In this document: positions 32,305 to 40,549 of the stretch, in pieces | How the letters are laid out: every line of letters starts with the position of its first letter | Position numbering within the stretch: position 1 is the first letter of the stretch | Source: Chloroflexota bacterium | GTDB taxonomy: Bacteria; Chloroflexota; Dehalococcoidia; UBA2979 | Assembly (NCBI GenBank): GCA_947479915.1 | Contig: CANKAU010000018.1 | Location: 1 to 42,935, forward strand | Reading direction: 5' to 3' | Length of the DNA: 42,935 nt | Translations under genes and position numbers: made by a program | Notes under the pieces: model-generated | Database searches by the model: none | The model's input: only the letters and a program-made list of their open reading frames with translations | Told to the model about the DNA's origin: nothing

Positions 32305-33287
32305 TCCACGCACTGCTGGTCGGCGGGGTCGCGTTCCTGCTGTCACTGCTCCTCGGGCGGCCGACGGTGGCGTGGCTGCGCGCCCGGAAGTTCGGCAAGT
32401 CGATCTCGGTCGACCAACCCTCGACGCACTCCGTGAAGGCCGGCACGCCGACCATGGGCGGCATCTTCATCTGGGCGACGGTCGCCGTCATGACCCTGTT
32501 CACCAACCTCCTCGTCTTCCGTGAGGGCGGCATCCGGCTCGAGCACGAATCAATGCTGCTCCCCCTGCTGGTCGTGGTGAGCACCGTCGCAATCGGCGTG
32601 TGGGACGACTTCGGCACGCTGATCGGCGGCACGAGCCGCGGACTGTCGTGGCGACTCAAGTTCCTGCTGACTGCGATCCTCGGCATCATCGTCGCGGCGA
32701 CGATGTACTGGGGGCTCGGCGCGCAGAGCGTGAACATCCCCTGGGCGGGCCAGTTCCCGCTGGGTGCGGCCTACCTCCTGATCGCCTTCCTCGTGTTCTT
32801 CTCCACCACCAGCGCGGTGGCGATCACGGACGGGCTGGACGGGCTCCTCGCCGGGACAGCGGCGTTCGCCTTCGGGGCGTACGCCGTGATCGCGTTCATC
32901 CAGGGGCAGGTGTTCCTCGCGGTCTTCTCGTTCACCGTGACGGGCGCCCTGCTCGGGTTCCTCTGGTACAACGCGCACCCCGCGGCCGTCTTCATGGGCG
33001 ACACCGGCGCGCTCCCCCTCGGCGCGGCCCTCGCCACAGTGGCGCTGATGACGGGGCACTGGCTGCTGCTGCCGGTCATCGGCGTGGTATTCGTCGCCGA
33101 GGCGCTCTCCGACGTCATCCAGATTGCGTACTTCAAGACCACCGGGGGCCGCCGGATCTTTCGGAAGGCCCCCCTGCACAACCACCTGGAGCTGCTCGGC
33201 TGGAGCGAGCCGCAGGTGGTCATGCGCCTCTACCTGTTCGGAATGGCCGGCGCGATGGTGGGCATCGCGTTGGCGCTCTCGGTGTGA
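32301..33287 (+). CDS. mraY: Phospho-MurNAc-pentapeptide transferase MraY
   Basis: Integral membrane enzyme that transfers phospho-MurNAc-pentapeptide to undecaprenyl phosphate, making lipid I. The 328-residue protein has about ten hydrophobic segments. Catalytic motifs are VWDDFGTL (about residues 100-107), ITDGLDGLLAG (about 175-185), YNAHPAAVFMGDTGALPLG and the final loop RKAPLHNHLELLGWSE (about 290-305). The last usually reads LHHHFE; here the middle His is Asn. KAGTPTMGG near residue 50 is also conserved. It overlaps murF by 4 bases. A 32-base gap, the only AT-richer spacer in the cluster, separates it from murD. Confidence 0.96.
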   Translation: MIHALLVGGVAFLLSLLLGRPTVAWLRARKFGKSISVDQPSTHSVKAGTPTMGGIFIWATVAVMTLFTNLLVFREGGIRLEHESMLLPLLVVVSTVAIGVWDDFGTLIGGTSRGLSWRLKFLLTAILGIIVAATMYWGLGAQSVNIPWAGQFPLGAAYLLIAFLVFFSTTSAVAITDGLDGLLAGTAAFAFGAYAVIAFIQGQVFLAVFSFTVTGALLGFLWYNAHPAAVFMGDTGALPLGAALATVALMTGHWLLLPVIGVVFVAEALSDVIQIAYFKTTGGRRIFRKAPLHNHLELLGWSEPQVVMRLYLFGMAGAMVGIALALSV

Positions 33288-33319
33288 TACAACTTGTGGA
33301 TAACAACGGCTTACCCGCT

Positions 33320-34699
33320 ATGACAGATATGCAGAATCTGTTGGAGGCGCGTGTGACGGTGGTCGGGCTGGGGATCGAGGGCATCGATCTCGTGCGCTTC
33401 CTCACGTCCGAGGGAGCCCGGGTCACGGTGTCCGACGCACGTCCCCCCGAGCAGCTGACTGACCAACTCGCCGCCATCGAGGGCACTGGCGCACGCCTCT
33501 CGCTGGGCGCCAACCGCCTTGAGGACTGCACCGAGGCCGACGCCATCTACGTCTCCCAGGGCGTCCCGGCCGCACTCCCTGCCCTCCGTGCCGCCGAGGA
33601 GAAGGGCATCCCGATCTCCTCGATGCTTGAACTGTTCCTCGACCGGTGCCCTGCCCCGGTCGCCGGCATTACCGGCTCCGCCGGCAAGACGACCACGACC
33701 TCGCTCGTCGGCGCGATGCTCGATGCCTCCGGTGTGGACCACGTCGTGGGCGGCAACATCGGCGTCGGGCTGCTGTCGCAGCTCGCGCACATCTCGCCGA
33801 CCACGAAGGTCGTCGTGGAGATGTCGCACACGCAGCTCTCCCGCGTCGCGCGCAGCCCCGAGCTCGCATGCGTGACGAACGTCACGCCGAACCACCTCGA
33901 CCAGTTCTCCTGGGACGACTACGTCGACCTCAAGCGCCGCGTCTTCAAGTACCAAGGCCCCGAGGATCGCGCGGTCTTCAACTACGACGACCCGGTCGCC
34001 CGCTCGTTCATGGACGAGGCGCCCGGCCACGTCTACGCGACCTCCCGCACGCAGCGCATCCCCGGCGACGGCGCGATGCTCGACGGCGACCGCGTGATGC
34101 GCGTCAAGGGCGGCCGCGCGACGGCTGTCGTCTCGCGCGACGAGATCCGTCTGCGCGGCGAGCACAACGTGGAGAACGTGCTGTCCGCCGTCGCGGTCGC
34201 GGGGCTGCTCGGCGTACCGGACGAGGCCGCCGCTCGCGCAGTGCGCGCATTCACCGGCGTCCAGCACCGCCTCGAACCAGTCGCCACGATCGAGGGCGTC
34301 CAGTACATCAACGACTCCATCGCGACGGCGCCCGAGCGGACGCTCGCCGGCATGCGCGCGTTCAACGAGCCGCTGGTGCTGCTGCTGGGCGGCCGCGACA
34401 AGAACCTCCCCACGCGTGTCCTCGGCGAAGAGGCGGTTCGCCGCTGCCGCGCCGTGATCACCTTCGGCGAGGCGTCCGACCTCTACGCCTCGGCCATCCG
34501 CGACGCCGAGGGGAGCGAGCGGGTGACGCTGCGCCAGGTCGCCGACGTCTCCGCGGCCGTGGAGGCCGCCGCGCAGGTCGCGCGCGCGGGGGACGTCGTG
34601 CTGTTCTCGCCGGCGGGCACCTCGTTCGATGCCTACCGCAACTTCGAGGCCCGCGGTCGCGCGTTCCGCGAGGCCGTGCACGGTCTGGAGGCCCGCTGA
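33320..34699 (+). CDS. murD: UDP-MurNAc-L-alanine:D-glutamate ligase MurD
   Basis: Adds D-glutamate to UDP-MurNAc-L-Ala. The 459-residue Mur ligase has VTVVGLGIEGIDLVRFL at the N-terminus, P-loop ITGSAGKTTTTSLVGAML (about residues 116-133) and NVTPNHLDQFSW (Mur-ligase centre). The C-terminal domain shows YINDSIATAPERTLAGM and LLLGGRDKN, then LFSPAGTSFDAYRNFEARGRAF, which is diagnostic for MurD. The start is uncertain: ATG 33320 gives a normal N-terminus but a poor ribosome-binding site. GTG 33353 has GGAGG five bases upstream but leaves only two residues before the first motif strand. The long open frame further upstream is inside mraY. Its stop overlaps ftsW by one base. Confidence 0.94.
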   Translation: MTDMQNLLEARVTVVGLGIEGIDLVRFLTSEGARVTVSDARPPEQLTDQLAAIEGTGARLSLGANRLEDCTEADAIYVSQGVPAALPALRAAEEKGIPISSMLELFLDRCPAPVAGITGSAGKTTTTSLVGAMLDASGVDHVVGGNIGVGLLSQLAHISPTTKVVVEMSHTQLSRVARSPELACVTNVTPNHLDQFSWDDYVDLKRRVFKYQGPEDRAVFNYDDPVARSFMDEAPGHVYATSRTQRIPGDGAMLDGDRVMRVKGGRATAVVSRDEIRLRGEHNVENVLSAVAVAGLLGVPDEAAARAVRAFTGVQHRLEPVATIEGVQYINDSIATAPERTLAGMRAFNEPLVLLLGGRDKNLPTRVLGEEAVRRCRAVITFGEASDLYASAIRDAEGSERVTLRQVADVSAAVEAAAQVARAGDVVLFSPAGTSFDAYRNFEARGRAFREAVHGLEAR

Positions 34700-35946
34700 T
34701 GCGCGCCGCCGGAACCCAGCCCCAGCGGCAGCAGGCCGCCCCGACGAAGCGCAGCGCAGCGCACGCGCCCGACTACCTGTTGCTGACCTCGATCATCGTG
34801 CTGAGCGTGTTCGGGCTGATCGCCGTGTACTCGTCGTCGTACGCACTCGGCGCAGCGCAGTTCAAGGACGCGAACTACTTCATCAAGAAGCAGATGCTGT
34901 GGCTGGTTCTGGGCGGGATCGCGATGTTGGTCGCGATGCAGTTCGACTACCGCCGGCTGATGCCGCTCAGTCCGCTGATCATGCTGTTCGCCCTCGTCGG
35001 GCTCGCCGGCGTCCTCATCCCGGGCATCGGGCACTCCTCGAACGGCGCGGCGCGCTGGATCGACCTCGGCCCCCTGCCGCCGCTCCAGCCGTCCGAGTTC
35101 GCCAAGCTCGCGGTGCTGATCTACCTGTCCGCGTGGCTCGCCGCGAAGGGCGATCTGCTGTACGACCTGACGCTCGGGGTCCTGCCGTTCGTCGGCATGG
35201 TCGGCATTGTGGGCGCGCTGATCATCCTCGAGCCTGACCTCGGGACGGCGCTCGTCGTCGCGGCGATCACCGGCACGTTGTTCTTCGTCGCCGGAGCGAA
35301 GCTGATCCACGTCCTCGTGCTCGCCGGCAGCGGCCTGCTGATGCTGGGCGTCCTCATCCTCAGCGGCGGCTACCGCATGGACCGCATCACGGCCTTCACC
35401 TCCGCCGAGGACGACCCGTCCGGCGTCGGCTTCCACGCGCTGCAGTTGATGGTCGCGTTCGGGTCAGGCGGCTTCGGCGGGCTGGGCCTCGGCGTCTCGC
35501 GCCAGAAGTTCTTCTACGTCCCCGGCTCACACACCGACGGCATCCTCGCGATCATCGGCGAGGAGCTCGGGTACATCGGTGTCTTCATCACCATGTCGCT
35601 CTTCCTCGTCCTGCTGTACCGCGGCTGGCTCGCGGTGCGCGACGCAGATGACCAGTTCGGCTCGCTGCTCGCGGTCGGCGTGCTGTCGTGGATCGCGTTC
35701 CAGTTGCTGATCAACGTCGGCGGCGTCTCGCGCCTCCTGCCGCTGACCGGCATCCCCTTGCCGCTGATCTCGTACGGCGGCACGTCGCTCATCCTCACCA
35801 TGGCCGCACTCGGCGTGCTGCTGTCCGTGACGCGCTACGCCCATACCGAGACCGCGACGTCCGAGGCGCCCGCGCGCCCGCAGCAGCGCCGATCGCTGCC
35901 CGGCTTCCGCCGGCCCTCCGGCCCCTCGATCGGTGGTGCGCGATGA
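34699..35946 (+). CDS. ftsW: Septal peptidoglycan glycosyltransferase FtsW (SEDS family)
   Basis: SEDS polymerase that makes septal glycan strands with FtsI. The 415-residue protein has a basic cytoplasmic N-terminus (about 25 residues) and about ten membrane helices. Signature segments are SNGAARWIDLGPLPPLQPSEFAKLAVLIYLSAWLA (about 114-148), LEPDLGTALV, the extracytoplasmic GVGFHALQLMVAFGSGGFGGLGLG, and PGSHTDGILAIIGEELG. LTGIPLPLISYGGTS near residue 355 is also diagnostic. The C-terminal tail is basic, proline-rich and likely disordered. Placed between murD and murG, as in most dcw clusters, which favours FtsW over RodA. Overlaps murG by 4 bases. Confidence 0.95.
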   Translation: MRAAGTQPQRQQAAPTKRSAAHAPDYLLLTSIIVLSVFGLIAVYSSSYALGAAQFKDANYFIKKQMLWLVLGGIAMLVAMQFDYRRLMPLSPLIMLFALVGLAGVLIPGIGHSSNGAARWIDLGPLPPLQPSEFAKLAVLIYLSAWLAAKGDLLYDLTLGVLPFVGMVGIVGALIILEPDLGTALVVAAITGTLFFVAGAKLIHVLVLAGSGLLMLGVLILSGGYRMDRITAFTSAEDDPSGVGFHALQLMVAFGSGGFGGLGLGVSRQKFFYVPGSHTDGILAIIGEELGYIGVFITMSLFLVLLYRGWLAVRDADDQFGSLLAVGVLSWIAFQLLINVGGVSRLLPLTGIPLPLISYGGTSLILTMAALGVLLSVTRYAHTETATSEAPARPQQRRSLPGFRRPSGPSIGGAR

Positions 35947-37019
35947 AGTTCGCACTCGCCGGTGGTGGCACGGGTGGGCACGCGTACCCCGCGATCGCGG
36001 TGGCCGAGCGCCTGCGCGAGATCGAGGGCACCGAGCTCGTGTACTACGGCACCGAGAAGGGCCCCGAGCGCGCCGTCGCCGAGAACGCCAACATCCCTTA
36101 CCGCGCCGTGCCCGCGAGCCAGGTGCGCGGTCGCTCTCCGATCCGCCTCGCGACGGGCCTCGCCCGGCTGTGGAGCGGATCGCGCGTGGCTGCGCGACTG
36201 CTCGCCGAGGATCGCCCCGCCGCCGTCTTCGCGACCGGTGGCTACGCCGCTGCGCCCGTGGGCCGTGCCGCCCGGCAGGCCGGCATCCCGCTCGTCGTCT
36301 TCCTGCCCGACGTCCACCCCGGGTGGGCTGTCCGCTTCCTCGCGCGCTACGCGACGAAGGTCGCCTGCTCCGTCGAGGGCTCGCTGCCCTCGCTCCCTGC
36401 GGACCGCACGGTCGTGACCGGCTACCCGGTGCGCCAGCAGTTCCTGTCCGCGACGCGCGAGGAAGGCATTGCGCGCTTCGGCCTCGACCCGTCGTTGAAG
36501 ACGCTGCTCGTCGCCGGCGGGTCGCTGGGCGCGCACCAGATCAACCTCGCAGTCACTGGCGCGTTGCGCACCCTGCTCGAACAATCGCAGGTGATCCACA
36601 TCTCCGGCGTCGAGGAAGAGCACTGGCTCCAGAAGGAGCGCGAGCGCCTGCCGGAGTGGATGCGAGCACGCTACCACCTGCACGCCTACACGGACGAGAT
36701 GGCGTACGCGATGCGCGCAGCGGACCTCGCAGTGACGCGCGCGGGCGCCTCGACGCTCGGCGAGCTCCCCGTGGCCGGGCTGCCCGCGATCGTGATCCCT
36801 GGTGGCTTCTCGGACCAGCACCTGAACGCCGAGTACCTCGCGCGCGAGGGTGCCGCGATCACGCTGCCCACCATGCAGCTGGACGACCTGCAGTCGCTGA
36901 TCACCGGGCTCCTCGACGACACCGCGCGCCGCGAGTCCATGGCGACCGCGATGCGCCGCCTGGCCCGCCCGGATGCGGCTGGGACGCTCGCCGCGCTGCT
37001 GCGGGAGGTGGCCGCATGA
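35943..37019 (+). CDS. murG: Lipid II synthase MurG (UDP-GlcNAc transferase)
   Basis: Peripheral membrane glycosyltransferase that converts lipid I to lipid II. The 358-residue GT-B protein shows the G-loop ALAGGGTGGHAYPAIAVAERL (about residues 4-24), the second loop FATGGYAAAPVG (about 98-109), and the C-terminal UDP-GlcNAc site with AGGSLGAHQIN. TRAGASTLGELPVAGLPAIVIPG (about 262-284), with SDQHLNAEYL after it, matches the donor-binding signature. A few positions are atypical (FLPDVHPGWAVRFLA where HEQN-type motifs are common). Coupled to ftsW and murC by ATGA overlaps. Confidence 0.95.
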   Translation: MKFALAGGGTGGHAYPAIAVAERLREIEGTELVYYGTEKGPERAVAENANIPYRAVPASQVRGRSPIRLATGLARLWSGSRVAARLLAEDRPAAVFATGGYAAAPVGRAARQAGIPLVVFLPDVHPGWAVRFLARYATKVACSVEGSLPSLPADRTVVTGYPVRQQFLSATREEGIARFGLDPSLKTLLVAGGSLGAHQINLAVTGALRTLLEQSQVIHISGVEEEHWLQKERERLPEWMRARYHLHAYTDEMAYAMRAADLAVTRAGASTLGELPVAGLPAIVIPGGFSDQHLNAEYLAREGAAITLPTMQLDDLQSLITGLLDDTARRESMATAMRRLARPDAAGTLAALLREVAA

Positions 37020-38473
37020 TCGGCCTCAAGCCCCGACAGAAGAACGGCAACGGAAACGGGAACGGCATCCCGCAGCGCGTGCACCTGGTGGGCGCGGGCG
37101 GCGTGCACATGTCCGCCATCGGCCAGATCCTGCGCCACCGCGGGCACGAGGTCACCGGTTCCGACCTCGCCGCCTCCGACTACACGGAGCGCCTCGTCCG
37201 CCTCGGCGCCGAGGTGTTCATCGGCCCGCACGACGGCGCACACGTCGGCGACGCGCAGCTGGTGGTCACCACGGCCGCCGCGAAGCCGGACAACCCCGAG
37301 CTGGTCGCGGCGCGCGCGCGTGGTGTCCCGGTGATGCTGCGTGCCGAGATGGTGCAGAAGCTGATCGCCGACCGCGACGTCCTCGCGATCGCGGGCACCC
37401 ACGGCAAGACCACGACGACCGCGATGGTCACGCTCATGGCCGTCCGCGCCGACCTGGACCCGATGATGCTGCTGGGCGGCGACTCGCGTGACCTCGGCAA
37501 CATCAACGTCCGCGACGGCGCGGGGCGCCTCGCGGTGCTCGAGGCGGACGAGTACGCGGGCGCGTTCCTGGAGTACACGCCGCGCATCGCTCTCATCACC
37601 AACGTCGAGGCCGACCATCTCGACTACTACGGCACGGAGGAGCGGCTGCGTGCCGCCTTCAAGCAGTTCGCGGAGCGCGTGAAGCCAGAGGGCACGCTCA
37701 TCGTGTGCGCCGACTCGCCTGCTGCCCTCGCCATCGGCGAGGAGCGGCGGGCGGCCGGGGCGCGCGTCGAGCGCTACTCCATCGAGTCGCACTCCGACAA
37801 GCAGACGGTCGAGTGGCAGGCGACGGGCATCCGCGGCAATGACCGCGGCGGTCTCGACGCCGTGATCCACCTCGACGGCGTCGAACTCGGCCGGCTGTCG
37901 CTCTCCGTCGCGGGCCGTCACAACCTGTCGAACGCGCTGGGTGCGCTCGCGGTCTCCATGCGCGCGGGCGTCGACTTCCACCGCGCCGCCGCCGCCGCGA
38001 CCGAGTTCAGCGGCACCCGTCGCCGCTTCGAGCAGGTCGGCGAGGTCGCCCGCGACGGCGGCCCGATCACCATCGTCGACGACTACGCGCACCACCCGAC
38101 CGAGGTTCGCGCGACCCTGCTCGCCGCCCGCCAGCGCTTCCCCGGCCGCCGCCTCGTGGCGTGCTTCCAGCCGCACACCTACTCGCGCAGCACCTACCTC
38201 CTCGACGCGTTCCGCACGTGCTTCGAGGGCCTCGATGCGCTGTATGTGCTGCGCACGTACGAGGCGCGCGAGTCCGCCGACAAGGGCATGGACGCGCAGG
38301 CGCTCGCTGCCGAGATCGAACGCCCCGAGGCGCAGTACATGGACTCGTTCGAGGAGGCGGCGGATCGCATCGCGACCGACCTGCGCCCGGGCGACGTCTG
38401 CTTCACGCTCGGCGCCGGGGACATCACCGAGCTGGGGCCGATGATCCTCGCGCGGCTGGAGGCTCAGCGATGA
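37016..38473 (+). CDS. murC: UDP-N-acetylmuramate-L-alanine ligase MurC
   Basis: First Mur ligase; attaches L-Ala to UDP-MurNAc. The 485-residue protein shows RVHLVGAGGVHMSAIG (about residues 22-37), P-loop AGTHGKTTTTAMV (about 125-137), ADEYAGAFLEYTP and TNVEADHLDYYG. In the C-terminal domain, IVDDYAHHPTEVRATL (about 358-373) and CFQPHTYSRS identify MurC over Mpl. An unusual short Asn/Gly repeat (NGNGNGNG, residues 10-17) precedes the first strand. Coupled to murG and ddl by ATGA. murB, which usually follows, is absent and ddl takes its place. Confidence 0.95.
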   Translation: MIGLKPRQKNGNGNGNGIPQRVHLVGAGGVHMSAIGQILRHRGHEVTGSDLAASDYTERLVRLGAEVFIGPHDGAHVGDAQLVVTTAAAKPDNPELVAARARGVPVMLRAEMVQKLIADRDVLAIAGTHGKTTTTAMVTLMAVRADLDPMMLLGGDSRDLGNINVRDGAGRLAVLEADEYAGAFLEYTPRIALITNVEADHLDYYGTEERLRAAFKQFAERVKPEGTLIVCADSPAALAIGEERRAAGARVERYSIESHSDKQTVEWQATGIRGNDRGGLDAVIHLDGVELGRLSLSVAGRHNLSNALGALAVSMRAGVDFHRAAAAATEFSGTRRRFEQVGEVARDGGPITIVDDYAHHPTEVRATLLAARQRFPGRRLVACFQPHTYSRSTYLLDAFRTCFEGLDALYVLRTYEARESADKGMDAQALAAEIERPEAQYMDSFEEAADRIATDLRPGDVCFTLGAGDITELGPMILARLEAQR

Positions 38474-39537
38474 CCCTTCAGAAGTTGGGTGTGATCTTCG
38501 GTGGGCGCTCCATGGAGCACGAGGTCTCCGTGGTCTCCGCGCGCGGCGTGATGGCCCAGGCCGACACCGAGCGCTTCGAGGTCGTCCCGTTCGGCATCAC
38601 TCGCAACGGCGCCTGGCTCACCCCCGACGAGACGCGCGCGCGCCTCGCGCGGGTCGAGGCCGGCGACACCCGCTCGCTGGGCGAGGACGAGGGCGACGGC
38701 GCGTTCGCGTACCCCGATGTGACGGCGCTCCTGCGCCAGATGGACGTGGTCTTCCCGATCGTGCACGGCACCTTCGGCGAGGACGGCACGCTGCAGGGTC
38801 TGCTGGAGATGGCGGACATTCCGTACGTCGGATCCGGCGTCGCGGCGAGCGCCGTCGGCATGGACAAGGCGCTGATGCGCGCGGTATTCGCCGCGCACGG
38901 CGTCCCGCAGACCGACTACCTGGTTCTGACCGACGAGGAGACGCGTGCGCCGTCCTCGGACACGATCCGCCGCATCGAGAGCGAACTCGGGTACCCGTGC
39001 TTCGTGAAGCCCGCGAACGGCGGCTCCTCGGTCGGGGTTTCGCGCGCTGCATCGCGCGAGGACTTCGGCGAGGCGCTCGCCGGCGCGGCGCGCTACGACC
39101 GGAAGGTGCTCGTGGAGGCCGCGGTCACCGGTCGCGAGATCGAGTGCGCTGTCCTGGGCAACCACGACGCGCAGGGCTCCCCGCTGGGCGAGATCCGCCC
39201 CACGACCGAGTTCTACGACTACAACGCGAAGTACCTCGATGACTCTGCGGAGCTCATCGTGCCGGCCGTCGTGGACGCCGCCGCCGAGGCCCGCGTGCGC
39301 GAGATGGCCGTCCGCGCCTACCGCGCGCTGGACTGCGCCGGGCTGGCCCGCGTCGACTTCTTCGTCGAGCCGGACGGCGGCGTGAAGTGCATCGAGGTGA
39401 ACACCCTGCCGGGCTTCACTCCGATCTCCATGTACCCCCGCCTCTGGCAGGAGGCCGGGCTGTCCTACCGCGACCTCATCTCGCGGCTCGTCGATCTCGC
39501 CTTCGAGCGGTTCGAGGAGGTGCGCAGCCATGCCTAG
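38470..39537 (+). CDS. ddl: D-alanine-D-alanine ligase
   Basis: ATP-grasp ligase that makes the D-Ala-D-Ala dipeptide used by MurF. The 355-residue protein has GVIFGGRSMEHEVSVVSA (about residues 7-24), PIVHGTFGEDGTLQGLLEMADIPYVGSGVAASAVGMDK, and CFVKPANGGSSVGVS. The omega-loop is EFYDYNAKYLDD, where the Lys-Tyr pair indicates D-Ala rather than D-lactate as second substrate. ARVDFFVEPDGG and IEVNTLPGFTPISMYP bind the metals. It overlaps murC by 4 bases and ftsQ by 8. No sign of a vancomycin-resistance-type ligase. Confidence 0.95.
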   Translation: MTLQKLGVIFGGRSMEHEVSVVSARGVMAQADTERFEVVPFGITRNGAWLTPDETRARLARVEAGDTRSLGEDEGDGAFAYPDVTALLRQMDVVFPIVHGTFGEDGTLQGLLEMADIPYVGSGVAASAVGMDKALMRAVFAAHGVPQTDYLVLTDEETRAPSSDTIRRIESELGYPCFVKPANGGSSVGVSRAASREDFGEALAGAARYDRKVLVEAAVTGREIECAVLGNHDAQGSPLGEIRPTTEFYDYNAKYLDDSAELIVPAVVDAAAEARVREMAVRAYRALDCAGLARVDFFVEPDGGVKCIEVNTLPGFTPISMYPRLWQEAGLSYRDLISRLVDLAFERFEEVRSHA

Positions 39538-40501
39538 CCTCTTCAGCCTGTTCGGCCTCGGTGGCGACAACCGACGTCGTCCCAGCCCGCGATCCCGTGC
39601 CTACCCGCAGATGGCCGCGCCCGCCCGCCGGTACGAGCGTCCCGAGGTCGGCCGCGCGGAGTACCAGCGCGCCGATTACTCGCGGTCGGAGTACCGCCCC
39701 GAGCGCCGTCGCCCGGAAGCGGATGTGAACTGGCGTCGCCGCGGCATCCTCGCGCTCACCGGCCTCGGCACCGTGGCGATGGTCGCCGGCGCCGTGTGGC
39801 TGTACCGCAGCCCGACGCTCCGTGTGCGGGTGATCGACGTGGACGGAGCGCAAATCGCCGACGCGCAGGCCGTTGCGAGCGCCGCCGGCATTTCCGGCTC
39901 GTCGCTCCTGACGCTCAACCTGGAGACGGCGGCTGCTTCCGTCGCGAAGCTCCCCGCCGTGAAGTCGGCGAAGGTGACGCGCGTCTGGCCGCACGGCGCA
40001 CGCATCGAAGTCACCGAGCACCAGGCATGGGGCTACTGGCAGGCGGGGCCGCAGCGCCTCGTCATCGACGAGACCGGCCGGGTGCTCGAGCAGTCCCGGC
40101 CGCCCACCGCCGACGCCCCCACGATCGTCGAGGTCGCCTCGGTCGCTCCGGACGCGAAGGGCGTGAGCACGGACCCGGACACGGTGCTGCTGGTGAACCG
40201 GCTGCGCACGGACGGGACGTTCGACCGGCTGAAGGTGAAGCCGACGTCTTACGTCTTCCGCCGCGACCGCGGCCTGACGGTGATCGTCGCGGGTGGACCG
40301 GCTGCGGTCCTCGGCGACTCCAGCAACTACGACTTCAAGGTGCGGACATGGGTCGCACTCATGGATCAGGTACGAGCGGGGCAAGTGCCACAGGTGCAGG
40401 CGGCGCAAGGGCGACCCTCGGGTGCCACGCGACCGGGACAGTCGGCCGCCATGGCGTCCGAGATCGACCTGCGCTTTGGCAGGAACGTGGTGCTCCGATG
40501 A
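39530..40501 (+). CDS. ftsQ: Cell division protein FtsQ/DivIB with a Tyr/Arg-rich N-terminal tail
   Basis: Bitopic divisome protein. The 323-residue protein has a cytoplasmic tail of about 70 residues. Within it, residues 35-60 repeat a Tyr-Arg-acidic pattern (RAEYQR, RADYSR, RSEYRP). One membrane helix spans about 72-91. A POTRA domain (about 96-165, LRVRVIDVDGAQIAD then SLLTLNLETAAASVAKLPAVKSAKVTRVWP) and a beta-domain follow, ending in EIDLRFGRNVVLR, a conserved FtsQ ending. The ATG at 39530 lies inside the last codons of ddl. Assignment rests on POTRA, the ending and position before ftsA. Confidence 0.93.
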   Translation: MPSLFSLFGLGGDNRRRPSPRSRAYPQMAAPARRYERPEVGRAEYQRADYSRSEYRPERRRPEADVNWRRRGILALTGLGTVAMVAGAVWLYRSPTLRVRVIDVDGAQIADAQAVASAAGISGSSLLTLNLETAAASVAKLPAVKSAKVTRVWPHGARIEVTEHQAWGYWQAGPQRLVIDETGRVLEQSRPPTADAPTIVEVASVAPDAKGVSTDPDTVLLVNRLRTDGTFDRLKVKPTSYVFRRDRGLTVIVAGGPAAVLGDSSNYDFKVRTWVALMDQVRAGQVPQVQAAQGRPSGATRPGQSAAMASEIDLRFGRNVVLR

Positions 40502-40549
40502 CAACCGAGACGACCGTGCTTCCCCAGCACACGGACGAGGGGGCCACTC

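Noticed and set aside
33287-33330. Possible internal promoter in the AT-richer gap between mraY and murD
   Set aside because: TTGTGG is present, but no TANNNT hexamer lies at a suitable spacing, and the flanking genes are otherwise continuous.
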